A DNA stretch of 64,000 nt. It comes from Anaerolineaceae bacterium (GTDB taxonomy: Bacteria; Chloroflexota; Anaerolineae; Promineifilales; Promineifilaceae). This document shows positions 8,154 through 16,540 of this stretch, one piece after another. The stretch covers positions 1 to 64,000 of the forward strand of contig PABI01000183.1 of assembly GCA_002699125.1 (NCBI GenBank), in the 5' to 3' direction. The translations under genes were made by a program, and so were the position numbers. The notes under the pieces were generated by a model, which worked only from the letters and a program-made list of their open reading frames with translations, did not search any database and had not been told where the DNA came from. Every line of letters begins with the position of its first letter. Position 1 is the stretch's first letter.

Positions 8154-10412
8154 ATGAGTGAATTTAAGCAAATTGGCCAGCCTAAACCGCTGCTGGATGG
8201 TTTTGATAAAGTAACGGGTCGCACCCGTTACGCCCCTGATTTGACGCTGCCGGGAATGCTGCACGCCCGGTTTGTCACCAGCCCCCATGCCCACGCCACA
8301 ATCGAAAATATTGATGTTTCGGCTGCATTGGAACTGCCGGGAGTAACGGCCGTTCTCACCGCCGCCGATCTGCCTGATATTCCTCCCAAATCACGCAACC
8401 GCTTGCTGCTGGCCCGTGACAAGGTGATCTTTGCCGGGCAGCCCGTCGCCCTGGTGCTGGCTGAAGACCTCGGTGCGGCTCAGGACGGCGTGGAGCTGGT
8501 GTGGGTCGATTACGATGCGCTGCCAGCCGTAGTGACGCTAGAAGAGGCCCTGGCCGACGATGCACCCCTGGTCTGGCCCACCGGCACGCCGGGCGAAACG
8601 GGCGAAGCCGCTGCACATGGGGCAGATGTGGGCGGCGATGAGAAAGAGAAAAAGCCCAGCAATATCGCGGGCGAGTCAAAGTTTGAGCGCGGCGACCTGG
8701 CGGAAGGGTTTGCCGCGGCAGATGTGGTGGTGGAACGGCCGTTTACCACCCCGATGGTTCACCAAAGCTACCTGGAAACTTTTTCCATGCTGGTGCAGCC
8801 AGACCCGATGGGCAGCGGGGCGACCGTGTGGACCAGCACGCAAGCGCCGTTTTACGTGCGTGAAGTGGTGGCCGAGGTATTGGGTTTGGCTGAAACGGCC
8901 GTGCGTGTCATTCCAACAACGGTGGGCGGGGCGTTTGGCGCTAAATTTTTGCTCTACGAGCCGCTGGTCGCCCTGGCGGCCCAGGCGGTGAATCGTCCCG
9001 TGCGGCTGGCGCTGACCCGCAGTGAAGACATGCTAGCCACCAATCCGGCCCCGCCGGCGCAGTTCAACATCAGGCTGGGCATGAAGCAGGATGGCACGAT
9101 CACCGCGCTGGACGCCGAGATGCAGTTTGACGCGGGCTGCTACCCTAGCCCGCACGGTATTGCTGCTTTTTTGATGGGCAGCTTATACCAGATTCCCCAC
9201 ATGCAAATTCGCTACACTGAAGTAATGACCCACAAGCTGTCCACCGCTGCCTACCGCGCCCCCGGTGCGCCCCAGGCGGCTTTTGTGCTGGAAAGCGCCA
9301 TTGATGAGGCGGCCCGCCGGCTGAATTTGGACCCCATCGACGTGCGCATAAAGAACGCCAGCAAAGCAGGTGATCCGATGGCCCACGGCAAGCCCTGGTC
9401 CACCATGGGCATGACAGATGTGTTGCAAAAACTGCAAGCCCATCCCGCCTGGCAAAACCGCGCCGAGGCCAAGGCCAGAGGGCGCGGCGTGGGCATGGCC
9501 ATTGGTGGCTGGCCGGGCGGGATCGAGCCAACGGCCGCTTCTTGCCAGCTGCATCGGGACGGCACGCTGCACGTGCACGTCGGTTCGGTTGATCTCACCG
9601 GCACCACGGCTGGATTCTCGCTTATCGCGGCGGAGGCGTTTGGCATTTCACCGGAGCAGGTGCGCGTCATCAGCGGCGACACGTCCACTGCGTCATTTGC
9701 CGGGGCTACAGGCGGCAGCAAGATCACTTACATGGTGGGTCCATCGGTAATCAAGGCAGCGCAAGATGCCCGCCAGCAGGTGATGGAGATTGCCGCTGAA
9801 GAGCTGGAGGCGGATGTGGCGGATATGGAGGTCGTTGACGGCCGTGTGCAGGTAAAAGGTGTGCCGGACAAAGCGATCGAACTGGGTGACATTGCCAAGA
9901 AGACGATGCGTTTTGGTGGTAAATATGCGCCGGTGGTGGGCAACGGCCGTCACGCCAACACCACCAACTCTCCCGGCTTTGCCGCCCAACTGGCGGAAGT
10001 TTCGGTGGATGCCGAGACGGGCGAAGTGACGGTGCACAAGCTGGTGGTGGTGCAGGACGTGGGCCGGGCCATCAATCCGCTGACGCTGGAAGGGCAAATT
10101 ATGGGTGGTGCGATGCAGGGCCTGGGTTGGGCGCTGTATGAGCAGATGGCCCACGATGCGTACGGCACGCCGCTCACCGGCTCCTGGCTGGATTACAATG
10201 TGCCCCACTTCATCCACGCCGTGCCCGAATTTGAGGCGGTGCTGGTGGAAGTGCCAACGGAGCATGGCCCCTTCGGTGCTCGTGGCGCAGGCGAACCACC
10301 CATCATTGCGACTGCGGCAGCAGTCGGCAACGCCATTGCCGATGCCACCTGCGCCCGCCTGACCGATTTGCCGATGACGCCACCTAGAGTATTGGCAGCG
10401 ATGTCAAGCTGA
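8154..10412 (+). CDS. Xanthine dehydrogenase/aldehyde oxidase-type molybdenum hydroxylase, large subunit
   Basis: A 752-residue molybdopterin-binding subunit of the CoxL/XdhA superfamily. The N-terminal a/b-hammerhead domain spans about 10-125, followed by the Mo-cofactor domains. GGAFGAKF (about 257-264), DVGRAINP...GGAMQGLGWALYE and GARGAGEPP (about 707-715) are the cofactor-contact and catalytic-Glu motifs. Family enzymes hydroxylate purines, aldehydes or CO; the CoxL active-site Cys loop was not recognised, so CO oxidation is not supported. The usual FAD (CoxM) and 2Fe-2S (CoxS) partner genes are absent next to it. ATG at 8154 follows GGAG; the upstream in-frame ATG at 8118 lacks such a site. 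Confidence 0.9.
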   Translation: MSEFKQIGQPKPLLDGFDKVTGRTRYAPDLTLPGMLHARFVTSPHAHATIENIDVSAALELPGVTAVLTAADLPDIPPKSRNRLLLARDKVIFAGQPVALVLAEDLGAAQDGVELVWVDYDALPAVVTLEEALADDAPLVWPTGTPGETGEAAAHGADVGGDEKEKKPSNIAGESKFERGDLAEGFAAADVVVERPFTTPMVHQSYLETFSMLVQPDPMGSGATVWTSTQAPFYVREVVAEVLGLAETAVRVIPTTVGGAFGAKFLLYEPLVALAAQAVNRPVRLALTRSEDMLATNPAPPAQFNIRLGMKQDGTITALDAEMQFDAGCYPSPHGIAAFLMGSLYQIPHMQIRYTEVMTHKLSTAAYRAPGAPQAAFVLESAIDEAARRLNLDPIDVRIKNASKAGDPMAHGKPWSTMGMTDVLQKLQAHPAWQNRAEAKARGRGVGMAIGGWPGGIEPTAASCQLHRDGTLHVHVGSVDLTGTTAGFSLIAAEAFGISPEQVRVISGDTSTASFAGATGGSKITYMVGPSVIKAAQDARQQVMEIAAEELEADVADMEVVDGRVQVKGVPDKAIELGDIAKKTMRFGGKYAPVVGNGRHANTTNSPGFAAQLAEVSVDAETGEVTVHKLVVVQDVGRAINPLTLEGQIMGGAMQGLGWALYEQMAHDAYGTPLTGSWLDYNVPHFIHAVPEFEAVLVEVPTEHGPFGARGAGEPPIIATAAAVGNAIADATCARLTDLPMTPPRVLAAMSS

Positions 10413-10464
10413 AGCTGAGACGGTGATCGTGTATAATTCGTCAATCGGACTGTAAAGGAAAATT

Positions 10465-10734
10465 ATGGACAACTGGCTGGTTATTGTGGGCGTGGGCTTT
10501 TTGGTTTTGATTGCGGTTTTTCCCTTTTTGCGGATTGGTACACGCCCACGCTGCCGGGAATGTGGCAGTCGCAAAATAGGTGTGCAAAAAACGGCTACCG
10601 GCATGCGTACCAGCGATTTTCACGGTGGTGGTGAAGGGGGCGGCTATTCCGCCGTGCAAACACATTACGAAATCAAATATCGCTGCAATGATTGTCAGGC
10701 GCAATGGACAATAACAGCGACGAAAACACGCTGA
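10465..10734 (+). CDS. Small membrane-anchored zinc-ribbon protein
   Basis: An 89-residue protein with one N-terminal membrane helix (residues about 5-22) and a soluble tail holding two Cys pairs, C30-x-x-C33 and C74-x-x-C77, expected to bind one zinc ion. Between the pairs is a Gly-rich stretch (about residues 53-60). AAAGGAAAA lies just before the ATG. No function is known to me. It sits between the molybdenum-hydroxylase gene and the structured region upstream of L25. Confidence 0.7.
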   Translation: MDNWLVIVGVGFLVLIAVFPFLRIGTRPRCRECGSRKIGVQKTATGMRTSDFHGGGEGGGYSAVQTHYEIKYRCNDCQAQWTITATKTR

Positions 10735-10742
10735 TTTTTTGA

Positions 10743-10770
10743 TTGACGATTAAAGAGAAAATGATATACT
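10743..10770 (+). promoter_or_regulatory. Sigma-70-type promoter
   Basis: TTGACG at 10743-10748 and TATACT at 10765-10770 are separated by 16 bases, a close match to the housekeeping consensus. It would start transcription near 10777, at the beginning of the structured region. Confidence 0.65.
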
Positions 10771-10776
10771 TGCCAG

Positions 10777-10911
10777 TCTAGCGTTTCGCCCAACGAATTT
10801 TGATGGATAAGCGACGCGAAACGCTTAAACTGAAGCAAATGTTCGATGTTTATCTGTCAAAAGAAATTGCTTCAGTACTAGCCTGGGGCTTATGCGTCCA
10901 CAGGCTTTTTG
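10777..10911 (+). ncRNA. Candidate structured small RNA or attenuator leader
   Basis: Three successive hairpins follow the promoter. 10780-10789 pairs perfectly with 10816-10825 (AGCGTTTCGC). 10829-10838 pairs perfectly with 10867-10876 (ACTGAAGCAA). 10880-10885 pairs with 10901-10906 and runs into TTTTT, a short intrinsic terminator. The product would be about 135 bases. No open frame of note lies in it and I do not recognise a known RNA family. It could be a free small RNA or a premature-termination leader for L25. Confidence 0.45.
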
Positions 10912-10920
10912 TTGAGTAAA

Positions 10921-11003
10921 CGTAAACCGCGAATGACTTTTAGGCTTTCTAAAAATTTTGCGGTTTATGCAACCACAAGATAAAAGCTCCCTCATTTTTG
11001 AGG
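10921..11003 (+). promoter_or_regulatory. Hairpins in the L25 leader
   Basis: 10921-10933 pairs with 10957-10969 as a 13-bp stem including two G-U pairs, and a smaller hairpin CCTCA/TGAGG lies at 10990-11003. Both fall between the terminator-like hairpin and the L25 ATG, so they would form the proximal 5' leader. Confidence 0.45.
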
Positions 11004-11028
11004 AAATTACAAACTGAGGTTTAGAATA

Positions 11029-11697
11029 ATGTCTTCTGATAGATTAACTATCGACGCCGAACCGCGCACGGTTATTGGTAAAAAAGTAAAAAAGTTACGC
11101 CGCGAAGGAGTTGTTCCGGCAGTCATTTACGGCATAAATGATCCCATCACCATCCAGATGGATAGAATCTTGCTGCGGCGCGTGCTGCGGCGGGCAGGCA
11201 CTACCAATCTGATCAATATTTCTGTTGATGGCGGCGTCCGTACCGTGTTGGCGCGCGACATTCAGCAGCATCTTACGCGTGGCGATGTGCTGCATGTGGA
11301 CTTCCAGGAAGTTGACCTGAAGGTAAAAATCACGGCCGAAGCTTCACTGATCTTGGTGGGCCGTTCCCAGATGACGGAAGATGCGTTGGGTTCCGACGTT
11401 TTGGCACTCACCAGCGTGGAAATTGAAGCGTTGCCCGATGACCTGATTGCTGAAATTGAGGTAGACGTCAGCCAGTTGGAATCTGCTGATGATACAATTC
11501 TCGTGAGTGACCTGCCTGTACCGGATGGGGTCGCTATTTTGAACGATCCGGAAACGGCCGTTGCCCGCTTTGAGTATGCCCGCCTCGAAGAAGAAGAAGA
11601 GGAAGAAGAAGAATTGTTGGAAGGGTTCGAAGTGACAGCCGATTCTGTGGAAATTATCGAGAAAGGCAAGACGGACGAGGAAGAAGAGGAACTGTAA
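11029..11697 (+). CDS. rplY: Ribosomal protein L25 (general stress protein CTC / TL5 type)
   Basis: A 222-residue long-form L25 that binds 5S rRNA. The N-terminal RNA-binding domain (residues about 5-95) has the typical start around EPRTVIGKKVKKLRREG and VPAVIYG. The C-terminal beta domain spans about 100-185. A very acidic tail with an eight-Glu run and a second Glu cluster ends the protein; acidic tails are common in CTC-type members. GAGG precedes the ATG. A perfect intrinsic terminator follows. The leader contains a promoter and several hairpins, so autogenous or attenuation control is possible. Confidence 0.95.
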   Translation: MSSDRLTIDAEPRTVIGKKVKKLRREGVVPAVIYGINDPITIQMDRILLRRVLRRAGTTNLINISVDGGVRTVLARDIQQHLTRGDVLHVDFQEVDLKVKITAEASLILVGRSQMTEDALGSDVLALTSVEIEALPDDLIAEIEVDVSQLESADDTILVSDLPVPDGVAILNDPETAVARFEYARLEEEEEEEEELLEGFEVTADSVEIIEKGKTDEEEEEL

Positions 11698-11731
11698 GCG
11701 TTTTTCTGATTTCTTTGAATTTGATTTTGAG

Positions 11732-11759
11732 AGGCTGGGACATTGTTCCAGCCTTTTTT
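11732..11759 (+). terminator. Intrinsic terminator of rplY
   Basis: AGGCTGG at 11732-11738 pairs with CCAGCCT at 11748-11754, followed by a run of six T. Confidence 0.9.
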
Positions 11760-11814
11760 CTTGCTTGATGCGGGCACATTCGCCCCAGATTTAGCGCCAA
11801 GATACAATTTGCTC

Positions 11815-13887
11815 ATGAAGAAGTGGCAGGAACGTGTCTGTTTGGCTCTCATTTTGCTGGCTGCGGCCGTGTTTCGCTTTAGCGGCATTGATTGGGACGA
11901 TTACCACCATTACCATCCTGATGAACGATACATCACCTGGGTGGCCACGACTATTGAACGGCCGTCCGATTGGCAAACCGCCTTTTCCCCTAATCAATCC
12001 AGCTTCAATCCATTTTATTGGCCGCCCGATGCCGCCAGCGAGGGCATTGAGGTGGTGCAAGATGCGCCACGAGACTTTGCCTACGGCCACGTGCCGCTTT
12101 ACCTGGGCGTGCTGGCCACACGCCTGCTGGAGTGGGCCGGACCCCGTTTGCAGCCTCTTTTCCCCGATGCGTGGCTGCTGACGCAGGATATTTTGAACCA
12201 GGCCGGATTGATTGAGTTTCGGCATTTAACGGCCGTTTCCCGCGCGCTTACCGGATTAATTGACATGGGCACCATCTGGCTGATTTTTCTGCTGGGCTGG
12301 CGGCTCTTTTCGCCGCAGGTTGGTCTGCTGGCGGCGGCGTTCCTGGCTGTCAACGTTATGCACATCCAGCTAAGCCACTTCTTCATCTCCGATCCGTACC
12401 AGACCTTCTTCACTGTCGCCGCCCTGCTCTTCCTGGTGCTGGCTGTAGAACATAGCCACAGAGGACACAGAGATAAAAGAGGTGGAGATAACCAGTCTAC
12501 CGATAACCGAAAACTGATTACTGTTTACTGGTTACTGGCCTCATTCTTCATCGGTCTGGCAATTGGCTCTAAGTTTGCCGCCGTTTTGCTGCTCGTGCCC
12601 TTGATGCTGGCAGCGTGGTGGTTGGGCGGACGGTGGGAATGGTGGTTGGGAACGGCCGTTTTCACCATCGCCCTCACCTTTTTCCTCACCAATCCCTTTG
12701 CTGTGCTCGATTTTAGCTGCGAGGTAAATACGCCCGAGGTGGCCATCGGCCCGATTACCGTGCCGGCCGTCAATTGGGGATCCTGCTACCTGGAAAATAT
12801 CTTCACCCAGGGGCGCATGGTGCGCGGCGATGGCGATGTGCCCTTCACGCGGCAGTACAGCGGCACGCTGCTCTATTTCTACTTCATCGAGATGCAGCTG
12901 CGCTGGGGCATGGGTTGGCCATTGGGACTGCTGGCATTTGGTGGCTTTGGCTGGGCGATCTGGCTGGAAGTTAAGAGATTGGAGATTGGCAGCCTGCGGC
13001 TGCGAGATTGGAGATTAGAGGGTTTCAATCTCCAATCTCCAATCCTTCGACAAGCTCAGGACAGGTTCTCCAATCTCCTTCTTTTGGCCTGGGTTATGCC
13101 CTTCTTTCTCACCACAGGCGGCTTTTATGTCAAGTTCATGCGCTATTTGCAGCCGATGACGCCGTTCTTACTGCTGTGGGCGGCGGCGTGGTTGTTGAGT
13201 TGGCAGCAGAAATGGTTGAAGTGGGGCGTGGGAACGGCCGTTCTTCTCACCACCACGCTCTACGCCATCAGCTTCGTCAACATCTACCGGCAGCCCCATC
13301 CCTGGGTGACTGCCTCTGAATGGATTTTTGCCAATGCGCCGCAAGGGTCGCTAATGCTCAGCGAGCAGTGGGACGATTCGCTGCCCAGCACGATGATTAT
13401 CAACGGCGAAGTGCGCCGCCGATCAGAGTATCCCAACGCTGAACTGACCTGGCTAACCGGCGTCGATGGGGCTGACGATGCCGAAAAGCTGGCCGAGAAT
13501 TTAGACCTGTTGGCCGAGGCCGATTACGTGACGATTTTGTCCAACCGCATTTACGGCACGGTGCCACGTCTGCCGCAGCGCTACCCGATCTCCAGTCAGT
13601 ACCACGACCTGCTCTTTTCTGGTGCGCTGGGTTACGAGCCGGTTTTTGTTGCCGGACGATACCCAATCCTGTTTGGCTGGCAGCTGCGCCCGGACACGTT
13701 CGGCTGGCCTGATTTGACACCGCCATCGTTAGTCCAATCGTATCTAGGAGACCAGCCGGGCATTAATTTTGGCCGTGCCGACGAAAGTTTTATCGTCTAC
13801 GATCAGCCGTTGACGATTATTTTTGAGAACGTGGAGCGGAAAACGGCCGCAGAACTGCAATCCCTCTTCACCATACCTTCCGAATAA
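11815..13887 (+). CDS. GT39/PMT-like membrane glycosyltransferase with in-frame repeat insertions
   Basis: A 690-residue polytopic protein related to the protein mannosyltransferase/ArnT superfamily, which moves sugars from a polyprenyl-phosphate carrier on the outer face of the membrane. The first external loop carries the acidic and His-rich motif DWDDYHHYHPDERYI, as expected for the metal or substrate site. About 10-12 membrane helices follow, then a soluble C-terminal domain. The frame is open from 11743 but that part encodes the rplY terminator, so ATG at 11815 is chosen. Two stretches, 12451-12535 and 12971-13078, consist of intergenic-type repeat words translated in frame between membrane segments. 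Confidence 0.82.
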   Translation: MKKWQERVCLALILLAAAVFRFSGIDWDDYHHYHPDERYITWVATTIERPSDWQTAFSPNQSSFNPFYWPPDAASEGIEVVQDAPRDFAYGHVPLYLGVLATRLLEWAGPRLQPLFPDAWLLTQDILNQAGLIEFRHLTAVSRALTGLIDMGTIWLIFLLGWRLFSPQVGLLAAAFLAVNVMHIQLSHFFISDPYQTFFTVAALLFLVLAVEHSHRGHRDKRGGDNQSTDNRKLITVYWLLASFFIGLAIGSKFAAVLLLVPLMLAAWWLGGRWEWWLGTAVFTIALTFFLTNPFAVLDFSCEVNTPEVAIGPITVPAVNWGSCYLENIFTQGRMVRGDGDVPFTRQYSGTLLYFYFIEMQLRWGMGWPLGLLAFGGFGWAIWLEVKRLEIGSLRLRDWRLEGFNLQSPILRQAQDRFSNLLLLAWVMPFFLTTGGFYVKFMRYLQPMTPFLLLWAAAWLLSWQQKWLKWGVGTAVLLTTTLYAISFVNIYRQPHPWVTASEWIFANAPQGSLMLSEQWDDSLPSTMIINGEVRRRSEYPNAELTWLTGVDGADDAEKLAENLDLLAEADYVTILSNRIYGTVPRLPQRYPISSQYHDLLFSGALGYEPVFVAGRYPILFGWQLRPDTFGWPDLTPPSLVQSYLGDQPGINFGRADESFIVYDQPLTIIFENVERKTAAELQSLFTIPSE
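12451..12535. repeat. Intergenic-type word repeats inside a coding region, copy 1
   Basis: The words GCCACAGAGGACACAGAG and ACTGTTTACTGGTTACTGG, otherwise seen in spacers of this window, are read in frame and encode a hydrophilic insert (HSHRGHRDKRGG...) before a membrane helix. Confidence 0.6.
12971..13078. repeat. Intergenic-type word repeats inside a coding region, copy 2
   Basis: GAGATTGGAGATT words and their inverted copies plus TTCGACAAGCTCAGGACAGG are read in frame within a cytoplasmic or external loop. The same GGAGATT words form the hairpin spacer at 59794-59831. Confidence 0.65.
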
Positions 13888-13892
13888 GCAGC

Positions 13893-14160
13893 GCTCGTCA
13901 TTCTGGCCAAAGGGAAGAATCCCACCGGAGTTCCGTTTGTAAAAGCCGTTCCCGCGAAGAATAAACTCCGTAGGGATGCTTCGCGTTGCTCAGCATGACA
14001 GGTCTAAGATTGTTAGTTTTGCATGGGTAAGAGTTGATTACCACCTGCGCCAATGAAGCCATCCCGCTATAATCCAGCCAATTCGAGAAAAAGGAAGCTG
14101 GAGACAGGATTCCCCGTAGATATTTTCCTCTGCGCCTCCACGTCTCTGCGTTGAAATTAT
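13893..14160. repeat. Repeat-rich spacer
   Basis: This 270-base spacer holds a GGGATGCTTCGCGTTGCTCAG-type word near 13972-14000 (related to 18030-18056) and a CCTCCACGTCTCTGCGTT word at 14135-14152, a half copy of the hairpin element at 4745-4800. No gene is seen in it. Confidence 0.5.
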
Positions 14161-14162
14161 TT

Positions 14163-15719
14163 GTGACGAAGCGAAAATATTTGTATATGACGGTTTTTGT
14201 GGCGGGCATGAGCACGCTGGCCATCGAGTTTACCACCAGCCGGATGCTGCAAACCGTTTACGGCACGTCCAACATCGTTTGGGCCAACGTGATTGGCCTG
14301 GTGCTGCTCTTTTTGACGGTGGGCTATTTTGTGGGGGGGCGACTGGCGGATAGACGGCCGTATCCCCAAACTTTCTACGCGCTCGTTGCCTGGGCCGGGT
14401 TTAGCGGCGTTTTCTTTTTGCTGCTCACGAGCGTTTTGCTGAAAACGGCCGCATCTGCCCTGGCCGCTGTTAATGTGGGAGCGATTGCTAGCTCCCTCAT
14501 CGGCGTCGTTTTTGCCCTGGCCGTGCCTATTACTCTGCTGGGCTGCATCTCCCCGTTTGCCATCCGCCTGGCGGTGCAGGATGTGTCTGAGGCGGGGCGA
14601 ATCAGCGGGCGGATTTACGCTATCTCCACCTGGGGCAGCCTGTTGGGAACCTATTTGCCCGTTTTGATTGTCATTCCCTTGGCCGGCTCGCGGCTGACCG
14701 CGCTGCTTTTTGGCGGGATTTTGCTGCTGGTGGGGCTGGGCGGTTTGTGGCAAACGCAGGCGCGCAGCCGGTTTGCCGCACTGCTGCTGCCGCTTATTTT
14801 GCTGCCGGCAGCCCTGGCCTGGACCTCCGGCGGCATCAAGGCGTACGAGGGGCAAATTTTCGAGACAGAATCGGCTTACAACTACATCCAGGTGGTGCGG
14901 CAGGGGGAGTGCAACTATTTGCTGCTCAATGAAGGGCAGGCGTACCATTCGTTTTATTGTGATGGTGGCGTGGTGCCGCGCGTCTCTGTGTGGAGCATTA
15001 TGCTGGCCGCGCCGTTTTTTAATGAGCCGCCGGTAGAAATTGACCGGCTGGCGGTGATTGGGCTGGCGGCGGGGACCATTCCCAAGCAGTACACGCGCGT
15101 GTTTGGCTCGCTGCCGGTTGACGGCATCGAATTGGACGGCGACATTGTGCAGGCGGGAATCGATTATTTTGCCCTGGATGAACCGAACATTGATTTGATT
15201 GTGGGCGACGGCCGTTACCAGCTCAACCAGCTAAACCACCGCTACGATGTCATCACCATCGACGCCTACAAAGTGCCGTACATTCCCTGGCACCTGACCA
15301 CCCAGGAATTTTTTGAGGAAGTGCGCGACCATCTCACGGAAACCGGTGTTGTCGCCATGAACGTGGGACGCGCCCCGCAAGATCGCCGCCTGATTGATGC
15401 CATGACCGCCACGCTGCAAACGGTGTATCCCACCGTCCACGCCATTGATGTGCCTGGCTCGCTGAATACAATTTTGGTAGCCACAATGCAGCCCACCACA
15501 CTGGACAACTTAACGCAAAATTTGATTGGGCTGGATGAGTCGGTGGACCCTTTGCTGCGGGTGGCTTTGGAAACGGCCGTCACCAACCATGTCCCCAACC
15601 ATCCCAGCGACGTCATCTTTACCGATGAGCGCGCTCCGGTGGAAACGATTATCGACAGCCTAGTGTTGCGCTATTTGCTGAGTGAGGGCGTGGGGGGATT
15701 GCCGGGCCTGGAACAGTAA
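14163..15719 (+). CDS. Membrane-bound spermidine-synthase-like protein
   Basis: A 518-residue protein with an N-terminal block of about 6-7 membrane helices (residues about 5-225) and a C-terminal Rossmann methyltransferase-like domain of the spermine/spermidine synthase superfamily (about 230-515). IGLAAGTIPKQYT, GIELDGDIVQAG and YDVITIDAY mark the nucleotide pocket. Such fusions are widespread in bacteria; polyamine synthesis by them is unproven. The start is uncertain: the frame opens with TTG at 14151 inside a repeat word; GTG at 14163 gives the family-like start TKRKYLYMTVFVAGM; ATG at 14187 is also possible. None has a clear ribosome site. Confidence 0.82.
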   Translation: MTKRKYLYMTVFVAGMSTLAIEFTTSRMLQTVYGTSNIVWANVIGLVLLFLTVGYFVGGRLADRRPYPQTFYALVAWAGFSGVFFLLLTSVLLKTAASALAAVNVGAIASSLIGVVFALAVPITLLGCISPFAIRLAVQDVSEAGRISGRIYAISTWGSLLGTYLPVLIVIPLAGSRLTALLFGGILLLVGLGGLWQTQARSRFAALLLPLILLPAALAWTSGGIKAYEGQIFETESAYNYIQVVRQGECNYLLLNEGQAYHSFYCDGGVVPRVSVWSIMLAAPFFNEPPVEIDRLAVIGLAAGTIPKQYTRVFGSLPVDGIELDGDIVQAGIDYFALDEPNIDLIVGDGRYQLNQLNHRYDVITIDAYKVPYIPWHLTTQEFFEEVRDHLTETGVVAMNVGRAPQDRRLIDAMTATLQTVYPTVHAIDVPGSLNTILVATMQPTTLDNLTQNLIGLDESVDPLLRVALETAVTNHVPNHPSDVIFTDERAPVETIIDSLVLRYLLSEGVGGLPGLEQ

Positions 15720-15785
15720 TCGGTAAACGGTAATCGGTAAAAACGCTCACCATTACGAATTACCGACCACCAGCCACCGAAAAAA
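15719..15785. repeat. Intergenic word repeat (GGTAATCGGTAA family)
   Basis: Tandem GGTAAACGGTAATCGGTAAAA units with an inverted partner (ATTACCGACCACC) fill the spacer. This is the same family as 7710-7790. Confidence 0.55.
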
Positions 15786-15796
15786 GGAAGAAGAAA

Positions 15797-16480
15797 TTGG
15801 AAAATAAAACGCTACTGAACATTATCCGCTGGGTCATCATCATCGCCATGCCGTTTTTCCTGGGATTGGGCATGATTCGGGCGGTGATCGCCTGGGATTA
15901 TCCCAGCTTTGAGTACCAGCGCATTCAACCGGACCAGTTTGGCTTTACGCCGGAAGAGCGGCTGTTTTACGCCCACGCCACGCTGGATTATTTGCAGCGG
16001 CCGGAGCCATCTGAAGAAGTGATTTACCTGCTGGAAGATTTGCGGCTGCCTAATTCTGATGATCCGCTGTACAACGAAGCGGAGATTGGCCATATGGTAG
16101 ATGTTAAGGATTTGACGGATGGGATAAGAACGATTTGGTGGGTTACGGCCGTTCTCATCATCCTTGGCTTAGCCTTTCTACTCTTACAGCCAGCTTTGCG
16201 TCCGGTAGGGTTCCGGGCTATCTACCAGGGAGGCTTGGCCACCGTCATCATCTTAGCGGCGATTGCCTTGTTCATCGCCGTTGGTTGGAGCGTCTTTTTT
16301 GTTCAGTTCCACGAACTGCTCTTTCCGCCGGGCACCTGGACGTTTCGCTACAGCGATTCGCTTATCCGCCTTTTTCCTGAGAGATTCTGGTTTGACATCG
16401 GCGTGATTATGAGTGTGGGTTCGCTGCTGCTGGGTGTGATAGTGACAGGTATAGGGTTTATTTTGATGCGAAAAGTTTAA
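15797..16480 (+). CDS. DUF1461-family integral membrane protein
   Basis: A 227-residue protein with about four to five membrane helices and a large loop after the first one. The loop carries YAHATLDYL and, just before the second helix, HMVDVKDL, the conserved signature of DUF1461 (TIGR01906). The function of most members is unknown. The start is TTG at 15797 with AAGGAAG 8-10 bases upstream. It follows the spermidine-synthase-like gene after a word-repeat spacer and may share its transcript. Confidence 0.75.
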   Translation: MENKTLLNIIRWVIIIAMPFFLGLGMIRAVIAWDYPSFEYQRIQPDQFGFTPEERLFYAHATLDYLQRPEPSEEVIYLLEDLRLPNSDDPLYNEAEIGHMVDVKDLTDGIRTIWWVTAVLIILGLAFLLLQPALRPVGFRAIYQGGLATVIILAAIALFIAVGWSVFFVQFHELLFPPGTWTFRYSDSLIRLFPERFWFDIGVIMSVGSLLLGVIVTGIGFILMRKV

Positions 16481-16540
16481 GAGAAAGAAGTGATGGATTT
16501 ACTTTAGAAAAATTTATTTTGTGAGCGAGAAGGGTTGAGA

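Noticed and set aside
11743..11814. Upstream start of the GT39-like gene
   Set aside because: The stretch encodes the rplY intrinsic terminator.
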